From assembly GCA_944388955.1 (NCBI GenBank), contig CALXKJ010000002.1:62001-126000 (forward strand): a stretch of DNA of 64,000 nucleotides. The letters run 5' to 3'. The first letter of the stretch is position 1; the number at the start of each line of letters is the position of its first letter. The notes beneath the pieces are model-generated. The model was not told the origin of the DNA. It worked only from the letters and a program-made list of their open reading frames with translations, and did not search any database. Origin of the DNA: an uncultured Spirochaetaceae bacterium (lineage in GTDB: Bacteria > Spirochaetota > Spirochaetia > Sphaerochaetales > Sphaerochaetaceae). Shown in pieces: positions 1 to 8,088 of this stretch. The translations under genes were made by a program, and so were the position numbers.

Positions 1-41
1 ATCTTTCCCATACGGCCATAGCCTGAAATAGCGATTCTCAT
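1..41 (-). CDS. dapB: 4-hydroxy-tetrahydrodipicolinate reductase, N-terminal fragment
   Basis: Only the first 13 codons lie in the window; the gene runs off the left edge. The minus strand reads MRIAISGYGRMGK, the start of a Rossmann NAD(P)-binding fold as found at the N-terminus of DapB. DapB reduces the dihydrodipicolinate precursor in lysine and diaminopimelate synthesis. A clear ribosome site (AAGGAGC) lies just upstream at about 45-51. The gene diverges from the lacI-type regulator across an AT-rich 180-bp gap. Other short Rossmann proteins could begin similarly, so the name rests on 13 residues. Confidence 0.7.
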   Translation of the reverse strand, partial: MRIAISGYGRMGK

Positions 42-72
42 GTTTGCTCCTTGCGAGAGTTATAGCAATTAA

Positions 73-107
73 ATAACATTAATGTCAATATTATAACATA
101 ATGTTAT
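73..107. promoter_or_regulatory. paired AT-rich palindromes between dapB and lacI
   Basis: A perfect 15-bp palindrome ATAACATAATGTTAT lies at 93-107. A second, ACATTAATGT, lies at 76-85, about 19 bp upstream centre to centre. ATAACA is repeated at 73, 93 and 112, followed by TTAACA at 121. The spacing is near two helical turns, as expected for a dimeric regulator binding on one DNA face. No regulator can be assigned. The region is very AT-rich, so chance palindromes are possible. Confidence 0.4.
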
Positions 108-163
108 TTTAATAACAAAATTAACATTTTCCAAATATTTTACCTTCAGCAACATCTTTTTGC

Positions 164-208
164 TTGTTGAATCCGGAAGTACTGCTATAATGTGAGTAAA
201 CGTTTACT
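164..208 (+). promoter_or_regulatory. lacI-operon promoter with LacI-family operator over the start site
   Basis: TTGTTG (164-169), a 16-bp spacer and a consensus TATAAT (186-191) form a sigma70-like promoter. A perfect 14-bp palindrome AGTAAACGTTTACT at 195-208, with the AAACGTTT core typical of LacI/GalR operators, covers the predicted start site near 198. The regulator encoded immediately downstream probably binds here and represses its own operon. The regulator gene has a GGAG ribosome site at 214-217. Confidence 0.75.
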
Positions 209-223
209 TATCTTGGAGAGCTT

Positions 224-1234
224 GTGGGTAGGTTTATTACCATAAAAGATGTAGCGGAGAGGGCAGGAACTTCGTGCTGCACCGTTTCCTATGTGCTTTC
301 AGGCAAGGAAGGACGTTATATTTCTGCCGAGACAAGGGCAAGGGTCGAGAAAGCTGTCAAGGAGCTCAATTATGTGAAAAGCCGCAGCGCATCCGTCCTC
401 AAAGGCGAGAAAACCAATCTCATAGCGATAATCGTTCCGCAGTTCGATAACCTTTTCTTCACGCGTATTGTCAGCTTCGCGGAGAAGGTGCTTGTCAAGA
501 ATGGTTATGATATCGTGATTTTCAATACTTCAGATAATCATGAGCGCGAGATGGAGAACATACATCGCGCGATGCAGCTGAGGGTCGATGGTGTGATCAT
601 CACTCCGACACCTCAGGGAAGTGAAGCGCTGAAGATGCTCGATGATATATCAATTCCGTATATTGTAGCGGACAGGAAGATAAATCATACATCCACATAC
701 GCTTATGTAGTGAGCGACAATTATAGCGCGGGTCGTCTTGCTGCGAAGCGCCTTCTTGACGCGGGACATAGATGTATCGGGTATGTAGGATGGGAGAGCG
801 GGCTCTCGTGTCTGGGGGAGAGAAGACTGGCGATTCTTGATGTCTATGGCTCGTCCGGCACTGTGATAACCGAATACGCTCCGCTTTCATTCCACGATGG
901 ATATCTTGCAACTGAGAGACTTATTTCAGAGCACCCTGATGTGAGCGCTATCATATATGGTTTCAACCTTCAGGCGGGCGGTGGCATAAAGTATCTCTAC
1001 GAAAAGGGTATTTCCATACCATCGGATTTATCTGCTGTTATAATAGGTACACCGCAATGGACATATGTCGGCGGAGAGTTCGACAGAATATATATGGGAG
1101 AGCGGGAACTTGGCAACGAAGCAGCCCAGTCTCTTCTCGCTCTTATCGCCGGAGTAAAACCCAAGGATGAGATTCATTATCTGCAGGAATGCCATATAAC
1201 AGAAGGATTCACTGTGGAGAGGAGGTCTGTATGA
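224..1234 (+). CDS. LacI-family transcriptional regulator
   Basis: A 336-residue LacI/GalR repressor with a GTG start, preceded by GGAG at 214-217. The N-terminal helix-turn-helix is at about residues 6-26 (TIKDVAERAGTS then a recognition helix with TVSYVLSG). The hinge is near 45-60 and a periplasmic-binding-like sugar sensor fills the rest, of normal family length. It is the first gene of a sugar import and catabolism operon, and its stop overlaps the next start as ATGA. A LacI-type palindrome sits over its own promoter, so autoregulation with release by a sugar or sugar derivative is the natural model. The effector is unknown. Confidence 0.9.
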   Translation: MGRFITIKDVAERAGTSCCTVSYVLSGKEGRYISAETRARVEKAVKELNYVKSRSASVLKGEKTNLIAIIVPQFDNLFFTRIVSFAEKVLVKNGYDIVIFNTSDNHEREMENIHRAMQLRVDGVIITPTPQGSEALKMLDDISIPYIVADRKINHTSTYAYVVSDNYSAGRLAAKRLLDAGHRCIGYVGWESGLSCLGERRLAILDVYGSSGTVITEYAPLSFHDGYLATERLISEHPDVSAIIYGFNLQAGGGIKYLYEKGISIPSDLSAVIIGTPQWTYVGGEFDRIYMGERELGNEAAQSLLALIAGVKPKDEIHYLQECHITEGFTVERRSV

Positions 1235-2508
1235 GAAAGACAGCTATTGTGTTTTTCGCATTAGTGCTTTCAGCGGCAATGCTTTTTGCTGGTGGCTCAA
1301 AGGACAGCAGCAGCGAAGAGGTTGTGATCAACTACTACGAATGGGATGTGCCTAATCAGCAGTTCGTAGAGGATTTCATGAAGGAGAATCCTGGCATCCG
1401 CGTCGAGGTACATACGATACCAGCAAACGGCGACAAGGCTACCAAGCTTGATATCATGGCAATGAGCGGCAGTGATATCGACGTGATGCCTATTGCAGAT
1501 GGCGACCAGTTCATCCGCTTCGAGCAGGGCATGCTCGCTCCTCTTGATGAGTTTATTGAGCGCGACGGCTTCGATATGTCGAACTTCGGCTCATACGCAG
1601 AGTGGGGCAAGGGCTCGGATGGCCACTACTATGGCATTCCTTACAGAGCAACACAGACTATGGTTTACTACAACAAGGACATGTTCGATGCAGCTGGTGT
1701 TCCATATCCTGAAGATGACTGGACATGGGATGAGTATATCGATACTGCAAGAAAGATGGCTGCGTGGGGCAAGGATCAGAGAATCTATGGAACATATACC
1801 CATACATACGCCAACGAATGGGCAACGATAGCTGGTCAGGTCGGCAAGTGGTATACAGAAGACGGACTCTGCAATATCAAGGATCCGGCATGGGTACGCG
1901 CTCTTGAGACAAGGAAGATGCTCGATGATGAAGGCACTCAGATGTCATATGGTCAGATCAAGGCAGTCAACGCTGTAATCAACAGCTCATTCCTCGGTGG
2001 AAAGGAAGCTATGGTAACAGCTGGCAGCTGGCTTGTCAGGGATATGAAGAACAAGGAGAAATTCCCATTCGATTTCGAAGTTGGTGTTGCATATATGCCA
2101 CGCTATGATGAGTCTGTAGAAGGACTGAGAAGCAACTACTCCGCATCTGTACTGTGCATTCCTCAGAATTCACAGCACAAGGAAGAGGCATGGAAGTTCA
2201 TCAAGTACTATGTAGAGAGAGCATCCGATGCGATTGCTGCTTCTGGCAACCTTCCTACTTATATGCCTGCATATAATGAAGATATCGTGACGACATTCTG
2301 CAGTGGCAGCGGTCTTGACGAAGCATATGGAGAGAAGTTCTTCAATAATGATGTCCAGCTTTCCACAAATAAGATCATGGGCCCTGATGGCGCTAAGTAC
2401 ATGCAGATAATCAACGATGAAGTTCCTCTGTACTTCACAGGAGAGAAATCCCTTGATGACGCTCTCAATACAATCGAGAAGCGCGTCAACGAGGAGATTG
2501 TTGGCTGA
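1231..2508 (+). CDS. sugar ABC transporter substrate-binding protein
   Basis: A 425-residue family 1 extracellular solute-binding protein that would deliver a sugar or oligosaccharide to the two permeases encoded next. The ATG at 1231 is preferred over an upstream in-frame start: it follows AGGAGG, overlaps the lacI stop as ATGA and opens directly with the signal peptide (hydrophobic residues 5-21, then FAGGSKDSS). The usual lipobox cysteine is absent, so cleavage by signal peptidase I and a periplasmic product are inferred. The mature part is rich in aromatic residues suited to carbohydrate stacking. The substrate cannot be read from sequence. Confidence 0.9.
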   Translation: MRKTAIVFFALVLSAAMLFAGGSKDSSSEEVVINYYEWDVPNQQFVEDFMKENPGIRVEVHTIPANGDKATKLDIMAMSGSDIDVMPIADGDQFIRFEQGMLAPLDEFIERDGFDMSNFGSYAEWGKGSDGHYYGIPYRATQTMVYYNKDMFDAAGVPYPEDDWTWDEYIDTARKMAAWGKDQRIYGTYTHTYANEWATIAGQVGKWYTEDGLCNIKDPAWVRALETRKMLDDEGTQMSYGQIKAVNAVINSSFLGGKEAMVTAGSWLVRDMKNKEKFPFDFEVGVAYMPRYDESVEGLRSNYSASVLCIPQNSQHKEEAWKFIKYYVERASDAIAASGNLPTYMPAYNEDIVTTFCSGSGLDEAYGEKFFNNDVQLSTNKIMGPDGAKYMQIINDEVPLYFTGEKSLDDALNTIEKRVNEEIVG

Positions 2509-2554
2509 TAGAATGGCTGCCATATGGTAGCCATATATGATTTAGGAGATTGCT

Positions 2555-3460
2555 ATGGCCCATCAGAAGATGTCCATGATGCTCAGAAAGGAGGAAAGGG
2601 CAGGATACTGCTTCCTTCTTCCGAGCCTTCTGGGAACACTTGTTTTCATTATCATACCCATCGCGATGTCGCTCATTCTCGGGTTCACTGACTGGAATCC
2701 GATGAGAGGACTCAGCGGAATGGAATTCGTCGGTCTGGATAATTTCAAGGACATGCTCAACGATGACAGAGTGCATGCGGCTGTAAGGAATAATCTTGTA
2801 TACACAATAACATACGTTCCCTTCACGATATGCATAGCGCTCTTCATAGCGACTCTCCTGAATCGCTTCACATATTTCAAAGTGCCTCTGAGAATGATGG
2901 TCTTCATGCCTTATGTATCATCGCTTGTCTCAGTCGCTACAGTATGGATGGTTCTCCTTTACCCTGATATGGGACCGGTGAATGCTATCCTTCACAATGT
3001 CTTCGGAGTAGAAAACCCTCCGACCTGGTTCATAAGCTCAAAGTGGGCGCTTCCAGGTATCATCATCATGGCTGTATGGCATGATGTCGGGTATTACATG
3101 ATTATCCTGCTTGCAAATATGCAGGCACTTCCGCGCGATGTCTATGAATCAGCAGAGATAGACGGGGCGAATGCAGTGCAGAGCTTCTTCCGCATTACGG
3201 TTCCGATGCTCAGCCCTTCGATTTTCTTCTGCATAACACTCGCGACTATCAATTCATTCAAGGTATTCGATCAGATAAATATCATAACCAAGGGCGGTCC
3301 AGGCTTCAGCACGACTGTTCTTGTGCAGTCGATCTATTACTATGCTTTCCAGGAATTCAGGATCAGCTACGCATCTGCGATAGCGCTTCTCCTGTTTGTC
3401 ATCATCTTCGTCTTCTCTTTCGTGCTGCAGAAGCTTGAGAAGCGCTTCACGGCTTTCTGA
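2555..3460 (+). CDS. sugar ABC transporter permease, MalF/UgpA type
   Basis: A 301-residue inner-membrane permease of the binding-protein-dependent (MalF/UgpA) family with about six membrane helices. The coupling loop that contacts the ATPase is visible as EIDGANAVQSFFRITVPML near residues 200-220, with the conserved G and P positions. It lies 46 bp after the binding protein and is followed by its partner permease 10 bp later, with AGGAGG between. No ATPase is encoded in the operon, so the importer probably shares a housekeeping MsmK/UgpC-type ATPase from elsewhere. Confidence 0.92.
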   Translation: MAHQKMSMMLRKEERAGYCFLLPSLLGTLVFIIIPIAMSLILGFTDWNPMRGLSGMEFVGLDNFKDMLNDDRVHAAVRNNLVYTITYVPFTICIALFIATLLNRFTYFKVPLRMMVFMPYVSSLVSVATVWMVLLYPDMGPVNAILHNVFGVENPPTWFISSKWALPGIIIMAVWHDVGYYMIILLANMQALPRDVYESAEIDGANAVQSFFRITVPMLSPSIFFCITLATINSFKVFDQINIITKGGPGFSTTVLVQSIYYYAFQEFRISYASAIALLLFVIIFVFSFVLQKLEKRFTAF

Positions 3461-3470
3461 GGAGGACGGT

Positions 3471-4325
3471 ATGAAACAGAATAGCTTTACAGGGCTGGAA
3501 ACAAGAAAAGTGAAGATTCTCCGCATTCTCGCGACTGTCGCAGTCGGTGTCTTCGCAATTCTCTGTATCTTCCCGTTTGTATGGATGCTCAGCACATCAT
3601 TCAAGTATGAAATCGATGTCATGGAGTTCCCGATCCATATAATCCCAAGAAGAGTGAACACTGGTAACTATTCATATGTGTGGAATAACAGTGATTTCCC
3701 TCTTTATTACCTCAATACAATCAAAGTGGCTGTCATAACGGTCATCGGTGAGATAACGGTCTCTACATGTGCCGCCTATGCATACGCCCGTCTCAGATTC
3801 AGAGGCAAGAACTTCCTTTTCATGGTGTACCTGGCGACGATGATGATTCCTTCGCAGGTCATGCTGCTTCCGAAATATATCTATTTCTCGCAGCTGCATA
3901 TCGTGAATACGCATTTTGCCCTGATTCTACCCGGTCTTTTCAGCGTATTCAGCGTGCTCTTGATGCGTAACTACTTCACTACAATCCCGTTCGAGCTTTC
4001 AGAAGCGGCGTATATCGATGGAGCAAGCCATGGCCGCATATTCAGCCAGCTTATACTCCCGCTTGCGATGCCAGGTTTGATGACACTGCTTCTTCTCGAT
4101 TTCACATGGGTCTGGAATGATTACATGAATCCGCTGATCTTCATCTCGAATGAGAAGCTCTTCACGCTCACTGTCGGACTTCAGCGCTTCCAGGAAGATG
4201 CTTCCACAAGCTATGCGCTCATAATGGCGGGTGCGACAATCTCGCTTATACCTATAATCGCGATATTCATGTTCACGCAGCGCTTCTTCATCGAGAGCTT
4301 TGCGTCATCAGGTATCAAAGGATAA
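3471..4325 (+). CDS. sugar ABC transporter permease, MalG/UgpE type
   Basis: A 284-residue MalG-type permease with about six membrane helices, pairing with the preceding permease. The EAA loop reads EAAYIDGASHGRIFSQLILP at about residues 190-210. The start at 3471 is chosen because it follows AGGAGG and gives a normal short cytoplasmic N-terminus; an earlier in-frame ATG lies inside the previous gene and would add a serine-rich tail not seen in the family. Confidence 0.92.
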   Translation: MKQNSFTGLETRKVKILRILATVAVGVFAILCIFPFVWMLSTSFKYEIDVMEFPIHIIPRRVNTGNYSYVWNNSDFPLYYLNTIKVAVITVIGEITVSTCAAYAYARLRFRGKNFLFMVYLATMMIPSQVMLLPKYIYFSQLHIVNTHFALILPGLFSVFSVLLMRNYFTTIPFELSEAAYIDGASHGRIFSQLILPLAMPGLMTLLLLDFTWVWNDYMNPLIFISNEKLFTLTVGLQRFQEDASTSYALIMAGATISLIPIIAIFMFTQRFFIESFASSGIKG

Positions 4326-4340
4326 TCCAGGAGGAATATT

Positions 4341-5495
4341 ATGGATAAAGTCAGATGCGGTGTTATCGGATACGGAAACATGGGAACAAGCCACTCAAAG
4401 TGGATTAACAATGGAATTATCCCGGGAATGACTCTCTCTGCCGTTTGCGATATCAACCCTGAGAGAATAGAAGTTGCTAAAGGTAATCTCGATAAAAGCG
4501 TCGAGTATTTCGATGACTACAGAAAAATGATAGACAGCGGCAAAGTGGATGCGGTCATCATCGCTGTTCCTCATTACCACCATCCTGAGATGGCTATCTA
4601 CGCGCTGGAGCATGGCGTTCATGCGATGGTCGAGAAGCCGGCTGGTGTCTACACGAAGCAAGTCAAGGAGATGAATGCTGTTGCATCTAAGCATCCTGAG
4701 CTTGTTTTCGGAATGATGTTCAACCAGAGAATGAATCCTCTTTATATAAAGCTCAAGGAAATCATGGAGAGCGGAAAGCTTGGAAATATCAGACGCGTTA
4801 CGTGGATGATTACAAGCTGGTGGAGGACACAGAAGTACTATGATTCATCCTCATGGCGCGCAACCTGGGGTGGAGAAGGCGGTGGAGTGCTTATGAATCA
4901 GGCTCCGCATCAGCTTGATCTCCTGCAATGGCTCACAGGCATGCCTTCAATGATCAGAGCTTATCTCAAATACGGCTCTCATAGGAAAATCGATGTTGAG
5001 GATGATGTCACTGCATATTTCGAGTATCCGAATGGTGCTACAGGATGCCTTATAACATGCACACACGATGCCATGGGCACTGACAGATTCGAGATTCTCG
5101 GCGATAATGGCAAGATCATTGTCGAGGATAGCTCTAAGGTGACTGTTAAGATGCTCAACAAGAGCGAGCATGAGCTGAGCGAGACGCTGGATTTCCGTCA
5201 GATGCTTGCGCTCATCCATGGACAGACAGGAGAGAAGCTTTACACCGAGGAGACATTCAGCATACCTGAGAACTGGGATCAGCAGCATATCGATGTACTT
5301 AAGAATTTCACTGATGCTATACTGACCGGGAAAGCTCTTGTAGCACCGGGTGCGGAAGGTATCAAAGCTGTGGAAATCGCGGATGCGATGTATCTATCAT
5401 CCTGGCTTGGGAAGGAGATTGAGCTTCCTATCGATGATGATCTCTTCCTATCAGAGCTTGAGAAAAAGGTAGAAGAGGAAAGAAAACGTGGCTAG
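4341..5495 (+). CDS. Gfo/Idh/MocA-family NAD(P)-dependent sugar oxidoreductase
   Basis: A 384-residue oxidoreductase. The N-terminal Rossmann fold begins with GVIGYGNMGTSHS, and the family signature EKPAGVYT is near residues 98-105. The C-terminal Gfo/Idh/MocA alpha/beta domain contains GGGVLMNQAPHQLDLLQW, carrying the catalytic-region histidine of the family. Members oxidise or reduce hydroxyls of sugars or inositols with NAD(P). It is followed by a second family member that overlaps it by 8 bp and by an isomerase/epimerase, suggesting a shared intracellular pathway for the imported sugar. The exact reaction is unknown. Confidence 0.88.
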   Translation: MDKVRCGVIGYGNMGTSHSKWINNGIIPGMTLSAVCDINPERIEVAKGNLDKSVEYFDDYRKMIDSGKVDAVIIAVPHYHHPEMAIYALEHGVHAMVEKPAGVYTKQVKEMNAVASKHPELVFGMMFNQRMNPLYIKLKEIMESGKLGNIRRVTWMITSWWRTQKYYDSSSWRATWGGEGGGVLMNQAPHQLDLLQWLTGMPSMIRAYLKYGSHRKIDVEDDVTAYFEYPNGATGCLITCTHDAMGTDRFEILGDNGKIIVEDSSKVTVKMLNKSEHELSETLDFRQMLALIHGQTGEKLYTEETFSIPENWDQQHIDVLKNFTDAILTGKALVAPGAEGIKAVEIADAMYLSSWLGKEIELPIDDDLFLSELEKKVEEERKRG

Positions 5496-6501
5496 ATTCC
5501 GTGTTGGCATAATAGGTATGGGCACCGTTGCCCATACCCATGTGAAAGCCCTTAAGAAGATTGATGATGTATCAATAGCCGCAATTGCGGATATAAAGGA
5601 TAAGTCCGAGCTCGATATCCCCGAAGGGGCTGAGTATTGCTCGGATTACAGGACGATGATTGATGAGGTTAAGCCAGATGCAGTACATATCTGTCTTCCT
5701 CATTATCTTCATGCAGAGGCTGCTGAATATGCCGCTTCACATGGCGTCAGCATTCTTTGCGAGAAGCCTGTGGCGATGAATGCCGAGCAAGCTGAGATCA
5801 TGAGCACTTTCCAGGATAAGTATGGAGTCACTGTGGCTGTCTGTATGCAGAACAGGTGGAATAGGACTTTCAGACATCTTATGGAAGCTGTGGAAAGTGG
5901 CAGTGATGGCAGGCTCCTGGGACTCAAGGCTGTAGCGCTCTGGGCTAGGGATAAAGGCTATTACGAGAAAGCCCCATGGCGCGGACGAATGGAGACCGCA
6001 GGAGGCGGATGCCTTATCAACCAGGCTGTTCACACACTCGATCAGGTTATCCAGCTGGGTGGGAATGTGAAGACGGTGAAGGGCATTGTCACAAATGTGC
6101 TTGACCTCGGTATAACAGTTGAGGACTCATCAGTTTCGGAGATCGTCTTCGAGAATGGCGCGAGAGCCCTTATAATGGCGAGCAACGCAAATATCGTGAA
6201 TTCTACTATCGAGATTGAAGCTGTCTTTGAGAAGAGCATCTACACGATAAAAGATTATAAGCTCTACAAGGCGCCAGCTGCAGATCCGCTTGATAAAAGC
6301 CTTGTTGTTTCAGATGACCTGATGGAAGGTGAGAAGTCATACTACGGGGCTGGGCATGTGATGCTTATCCGGGAATTCTACTCTCATCTCAGAGGGGATG
6401 GCGGGAAAGTCATTTCCGTCCGCGACGCCAGCCGCGTCATAAAACTGATTGATCTGATACGTCTCTCTTCCAATGAAGGAAGATGCGTAGAATGGAGGTA
6501 A
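5488..6501 (+). CDS. second Gfo/Idh/MocA-family oxidoreductase
   Basis: A 337-residue paralogue of the preceding gene, starting with GTG inside its 3' end. The Rossmann motif is GIIGMGTVAHTHV, the signature is CEKPVAMN, and the catalytic-region motif GGGCLINQAVHTLDQV retains the histidine. It is about 50 residues shorter than its neighbour at the C-terminus. Two dehydrogenases in tandem suggest an oxidation followed by a reduction on the same sugar, perhaps through a keto intermediate. This is inference from context. Confidence 0.87.
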   Translation: MARFRVGIIGMGTVAHTHVKALKKIDDVSIAAIADIKDKSELDIPEGAEYCSDYRTMIDEVKPDAVHICLPHYLHAEAAEYAASHGVSILCEKPVAMNAEQAEIMSTFQDKYGVTVAVCMQNRWNRTFRHLMEAVESGSDGRLLGLKAVALWARDKGYYEKAPWRGRMETAGGGCLINQAVHTLDQVIQLGGNVKTVKGIVTNVLDLGITVEDSSVSEIVFENGARALIMASNANIVNSTIEIEAVFEKSIYTIKDYKLYKAPAADPLDKSLVVSDDLMEGEKSYYGAGHVMLIREFYSHLRGDGGKVISVRDASRVIKLIDLIRLSSNEGRCVEWR

Positions 6502-6502
6502 T

Positions 6503-7357
6503 ATGAGTAAGGCGAAGATAGCGCTCAATATGTCCATGGTGAAATTCATCATGTGGGAGAAGGGACCTGATTACACATTCGATCTCGTGAAGAAATCAGG
6601 AGTGTCATACTTTGAGCTTTCTCAGGTCGATATGACTGATGATTTCATCAAGGCGACAATCGATGCATCCGAGAAGCATGGCGTGAAGGTTATAGCCTCA
6701 AGTGTCAATTATGATCCTCTTTTCGGGCAGAAAGGCAAGGGATTCGATCTTGTTGATGATCTCGATAAGCTTATTGAAGTCAATCATAAGCTGGGTGTGA
6801 AGTATGTCAGGGATTCCCTGATGCCGCGCTCTTGCGTACACTCCGAGGAAGGATTCCACAAAGCTGCTGAAGCGCTTAATCACTATGGTAAGATCCTCAA
6901 GAGTGAGGGCATAAATCTTTACTATCATAATCATCACTTTGAGTTCGAGCGCTTTAACGGGAAGACCGGATTCGAGATTCTTGTAGAAGAGACAGATCCT
7001 GAGCTTGTAGGTTTCGAGCCTGATGTGCATTGGATCCAGAGAGCTGGTGAGGATCCTATCAAGTGGATAAAGAGGCTCAAGGACAGGGAGGACCTTGTCC
7101 ATCTCAAAGATTACAGGATATACCTTCCCGATGTGAATGAGCTCAGCCCTGATCTCTTCCATCATGAGGCCTGTATACAGTTCGCTGAAATAGGTGAGGG
7201 TAATCTCGATATGAAGAGCATCATCGAGACATCTATTGAATGCGGCGCGAAATATCTTCCAGTCGAGCAGGACTCATGCTACGGCAAGGATCCGTTTGAC
7301 TGCCTGAAGGTGAGTGTGAACAACATAAAGAAGATGGGATTTGAGGATCTCTTCTGA
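6503..7357 (+). CDS. sugar phosphate isomerase/epimerase (xylose-isomerase-like TIM barrel)
   Basis: A 284-residue AP-endonuclease-2/xylose-isomerase-like TIM barrel. Metal-ligand-type motifs of the family are visible: YYHNHHFEFE near residue 150, EPDVHWI near 172, HLKDY near 198, and a late VEQD near 260. Such proteins isomerise, epimerise or dehydrate keto-sugars and inosose. It has a strong ribosome site (GGAGGTAAT) and is the last gene of the LacI-controlled operon, followed by a terminator hairpin. Confidence 0.85.
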   Translation: MSKAKIALNMSMVKFIMWEKGPDYTFDLVKKSGVSYFELSQVDMTDDFIKATIDASEKHGVKVIASSVNYDPLFGQKGKGFDLVDDLDKLIEVNHKLGVKYVRDSLMPRSCVHSEEGFHKAAEALNHYGKILKSEGINLYYHNHHFEFERFNGKTGFEILVEETDPELVGFEPDVHWIQRAGEDPIKWIKRLKDREDLVHLKDYRIYLPDVNELSPDLFHHEACIQFAEIGEGNLDMKSIIETSIECGAKYLPVEQDSCYGKDPFDCLKVSVNNIKKMGFEDLF

Positions 7358-7380
7358 TTCACATCACTGAAACAGATCAG

Positions 7381-7424
7381 AACAGAGCGCACGAGATAGT
7401 ATCAGATGTGCTCTGTTTTCCTTG
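7381..7424 (+). terminator. terminator of the LacI-controlled sugar operon
   Basis: AACAGAGC (7381-7388) pairs perfectly with GCTCTGTT (7410-7417), and the stem runs into TTTTCCTT. It lies 24 bp after the last stop codon. The 21-nt loop is long, which lowers confidence slightly. Confidence 0.65.
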
Positions 7425-7500
7425 ATGTGTTTAGTGCTTTTGGAAGTGTTGTTGGTTAATCAATATATATCATTGAATCGCAATTATTAGTTGCAAAATT

Positions 7501-7553
7501 GTTACAAACAAATTTGTTACAAACATTTTTGTTACAAACATTTTTGTTTGTAA
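7501..7553. repeat. three 15-bp direct repeats closing in a perfect hairpin
   Basis: GTTACAAACA recurs at 7501, 7516 and 7531 with an exact 15-bp period and T-rich fill. The third copy is followed by TTTT and its own inverted complement, TTACAAACA (7532-7540) and TGTTTGTAA (7545-7553), forming a 9-bp stem with a 4-nt loop. It could be a remnant of a mobile-element end, a protein-binding array or a slippage product. Confidence 0.75.
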
Positions 7554-7676
7554 TATTCTTGATATGTTACTATGCTTATTACAGGTTCAATTTTTGATAA
7601 TTTAGTAGCCTGAATAGTTTGAAGATTCATATCACTTAACACAGTATCTTCTTTGTCTTTTTTGGAGGATTTTAAG

Positions 7677-7868
7677 CTTAGTCACAAATCTTGTGGGATA
7701 GAATGTTCTAAACATAAGGCTTCCTACTGGCATCGAATATCATCAGGGTATCCGTATCCATCTCTTCTTACAGTCTTGATTTTGTTGCTATCTTAAATCT
7801 TCCTTGAGAAGCTCATATATGTGCAGCGTAGGCGATAATGTCTCTGAAATGGTTCTCGAGGAGATTTG
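7677..7868 (-). pseudogene. decayed C-terminal fragment of an ISL3-like transposase
   Basis: The minus strand encodes the pieces HFRDIIAYAAH, then a stop, then SNKIKTVRRDGYGYPDD, then after a frameshift IFDASRKPYV, a stop, and SHKICD with a final stop. This matches my recollection of the C-terminal pattern of ISL3-type DDE transposases (EGxNNKIKTxRRxGYGYxDxEYF, and an ending of the type NPKSHKxCD). Stops, a frameshift and a short deletion show that it is dead. No terminal inverted repeats could be assigned. The family name comes from motif memory, not from a search. Confidence 0.6.
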
Positions 7869-8088
7869 GAAACCATATGAAATGACTGTTCGTTGTTGAG
7901 TTTGCATTCATTGGTGGTTTCTCCGAGTACATTCGAGGGGTATCATATCACAGATGAAAAGATGCGAAATCTACAGTCTGCATTGGGTATTTTAGTATAA
8001 TCCGGTCAATATCTGATGGGATTGCATATGACCGGTGTATTTCTATTTCGCATTCTCCTGCTTTTCTGGCTGCTATTACCGATGTCTT

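Larger units (their letters stand above)
7358..8088. other. gene-poor AT-rich gap between the sugar operon and a MATE gene
   Basis: No intact gene is visible in these 730 bases. Besides the terminator, the stretch holds three 15-bp direct repeats ending in a hairpin (7499-7553), a decayed transposase tail (about 7677-7868) and a short inverted repeat CCGGTCA/TGACCGG at 8002-8008 and 8029-8035. It looks like a former mobile-element insertion site. Confidence 0.6.

Noticed and set aside
1189-1230. Upstream in-frame start for the sugar-binding protein
   Set aside because: It would put 14 polar residues before the signal peptide; the ATG at 1231 has AGGAGG and gives a normal export signal.
6698-7165. 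A 155-codon antisense frame over the isomerase gene
   Set aside because: No ribosome site and no domain; the sense strand encodes a full TIM-barrel protein.
7499-7553. CRISPR-like repeats
   Set aside because: The three repeats are contiguous 15-bp units without variable spacers, and no cas genes are present.
8002-8035. Inverted repeat CCGGTCA/TGACCGG as a transposon end
   Set aside because: Only 7 bp, the arms face each other over 20 bp, and no target duplication or matching partner was found.
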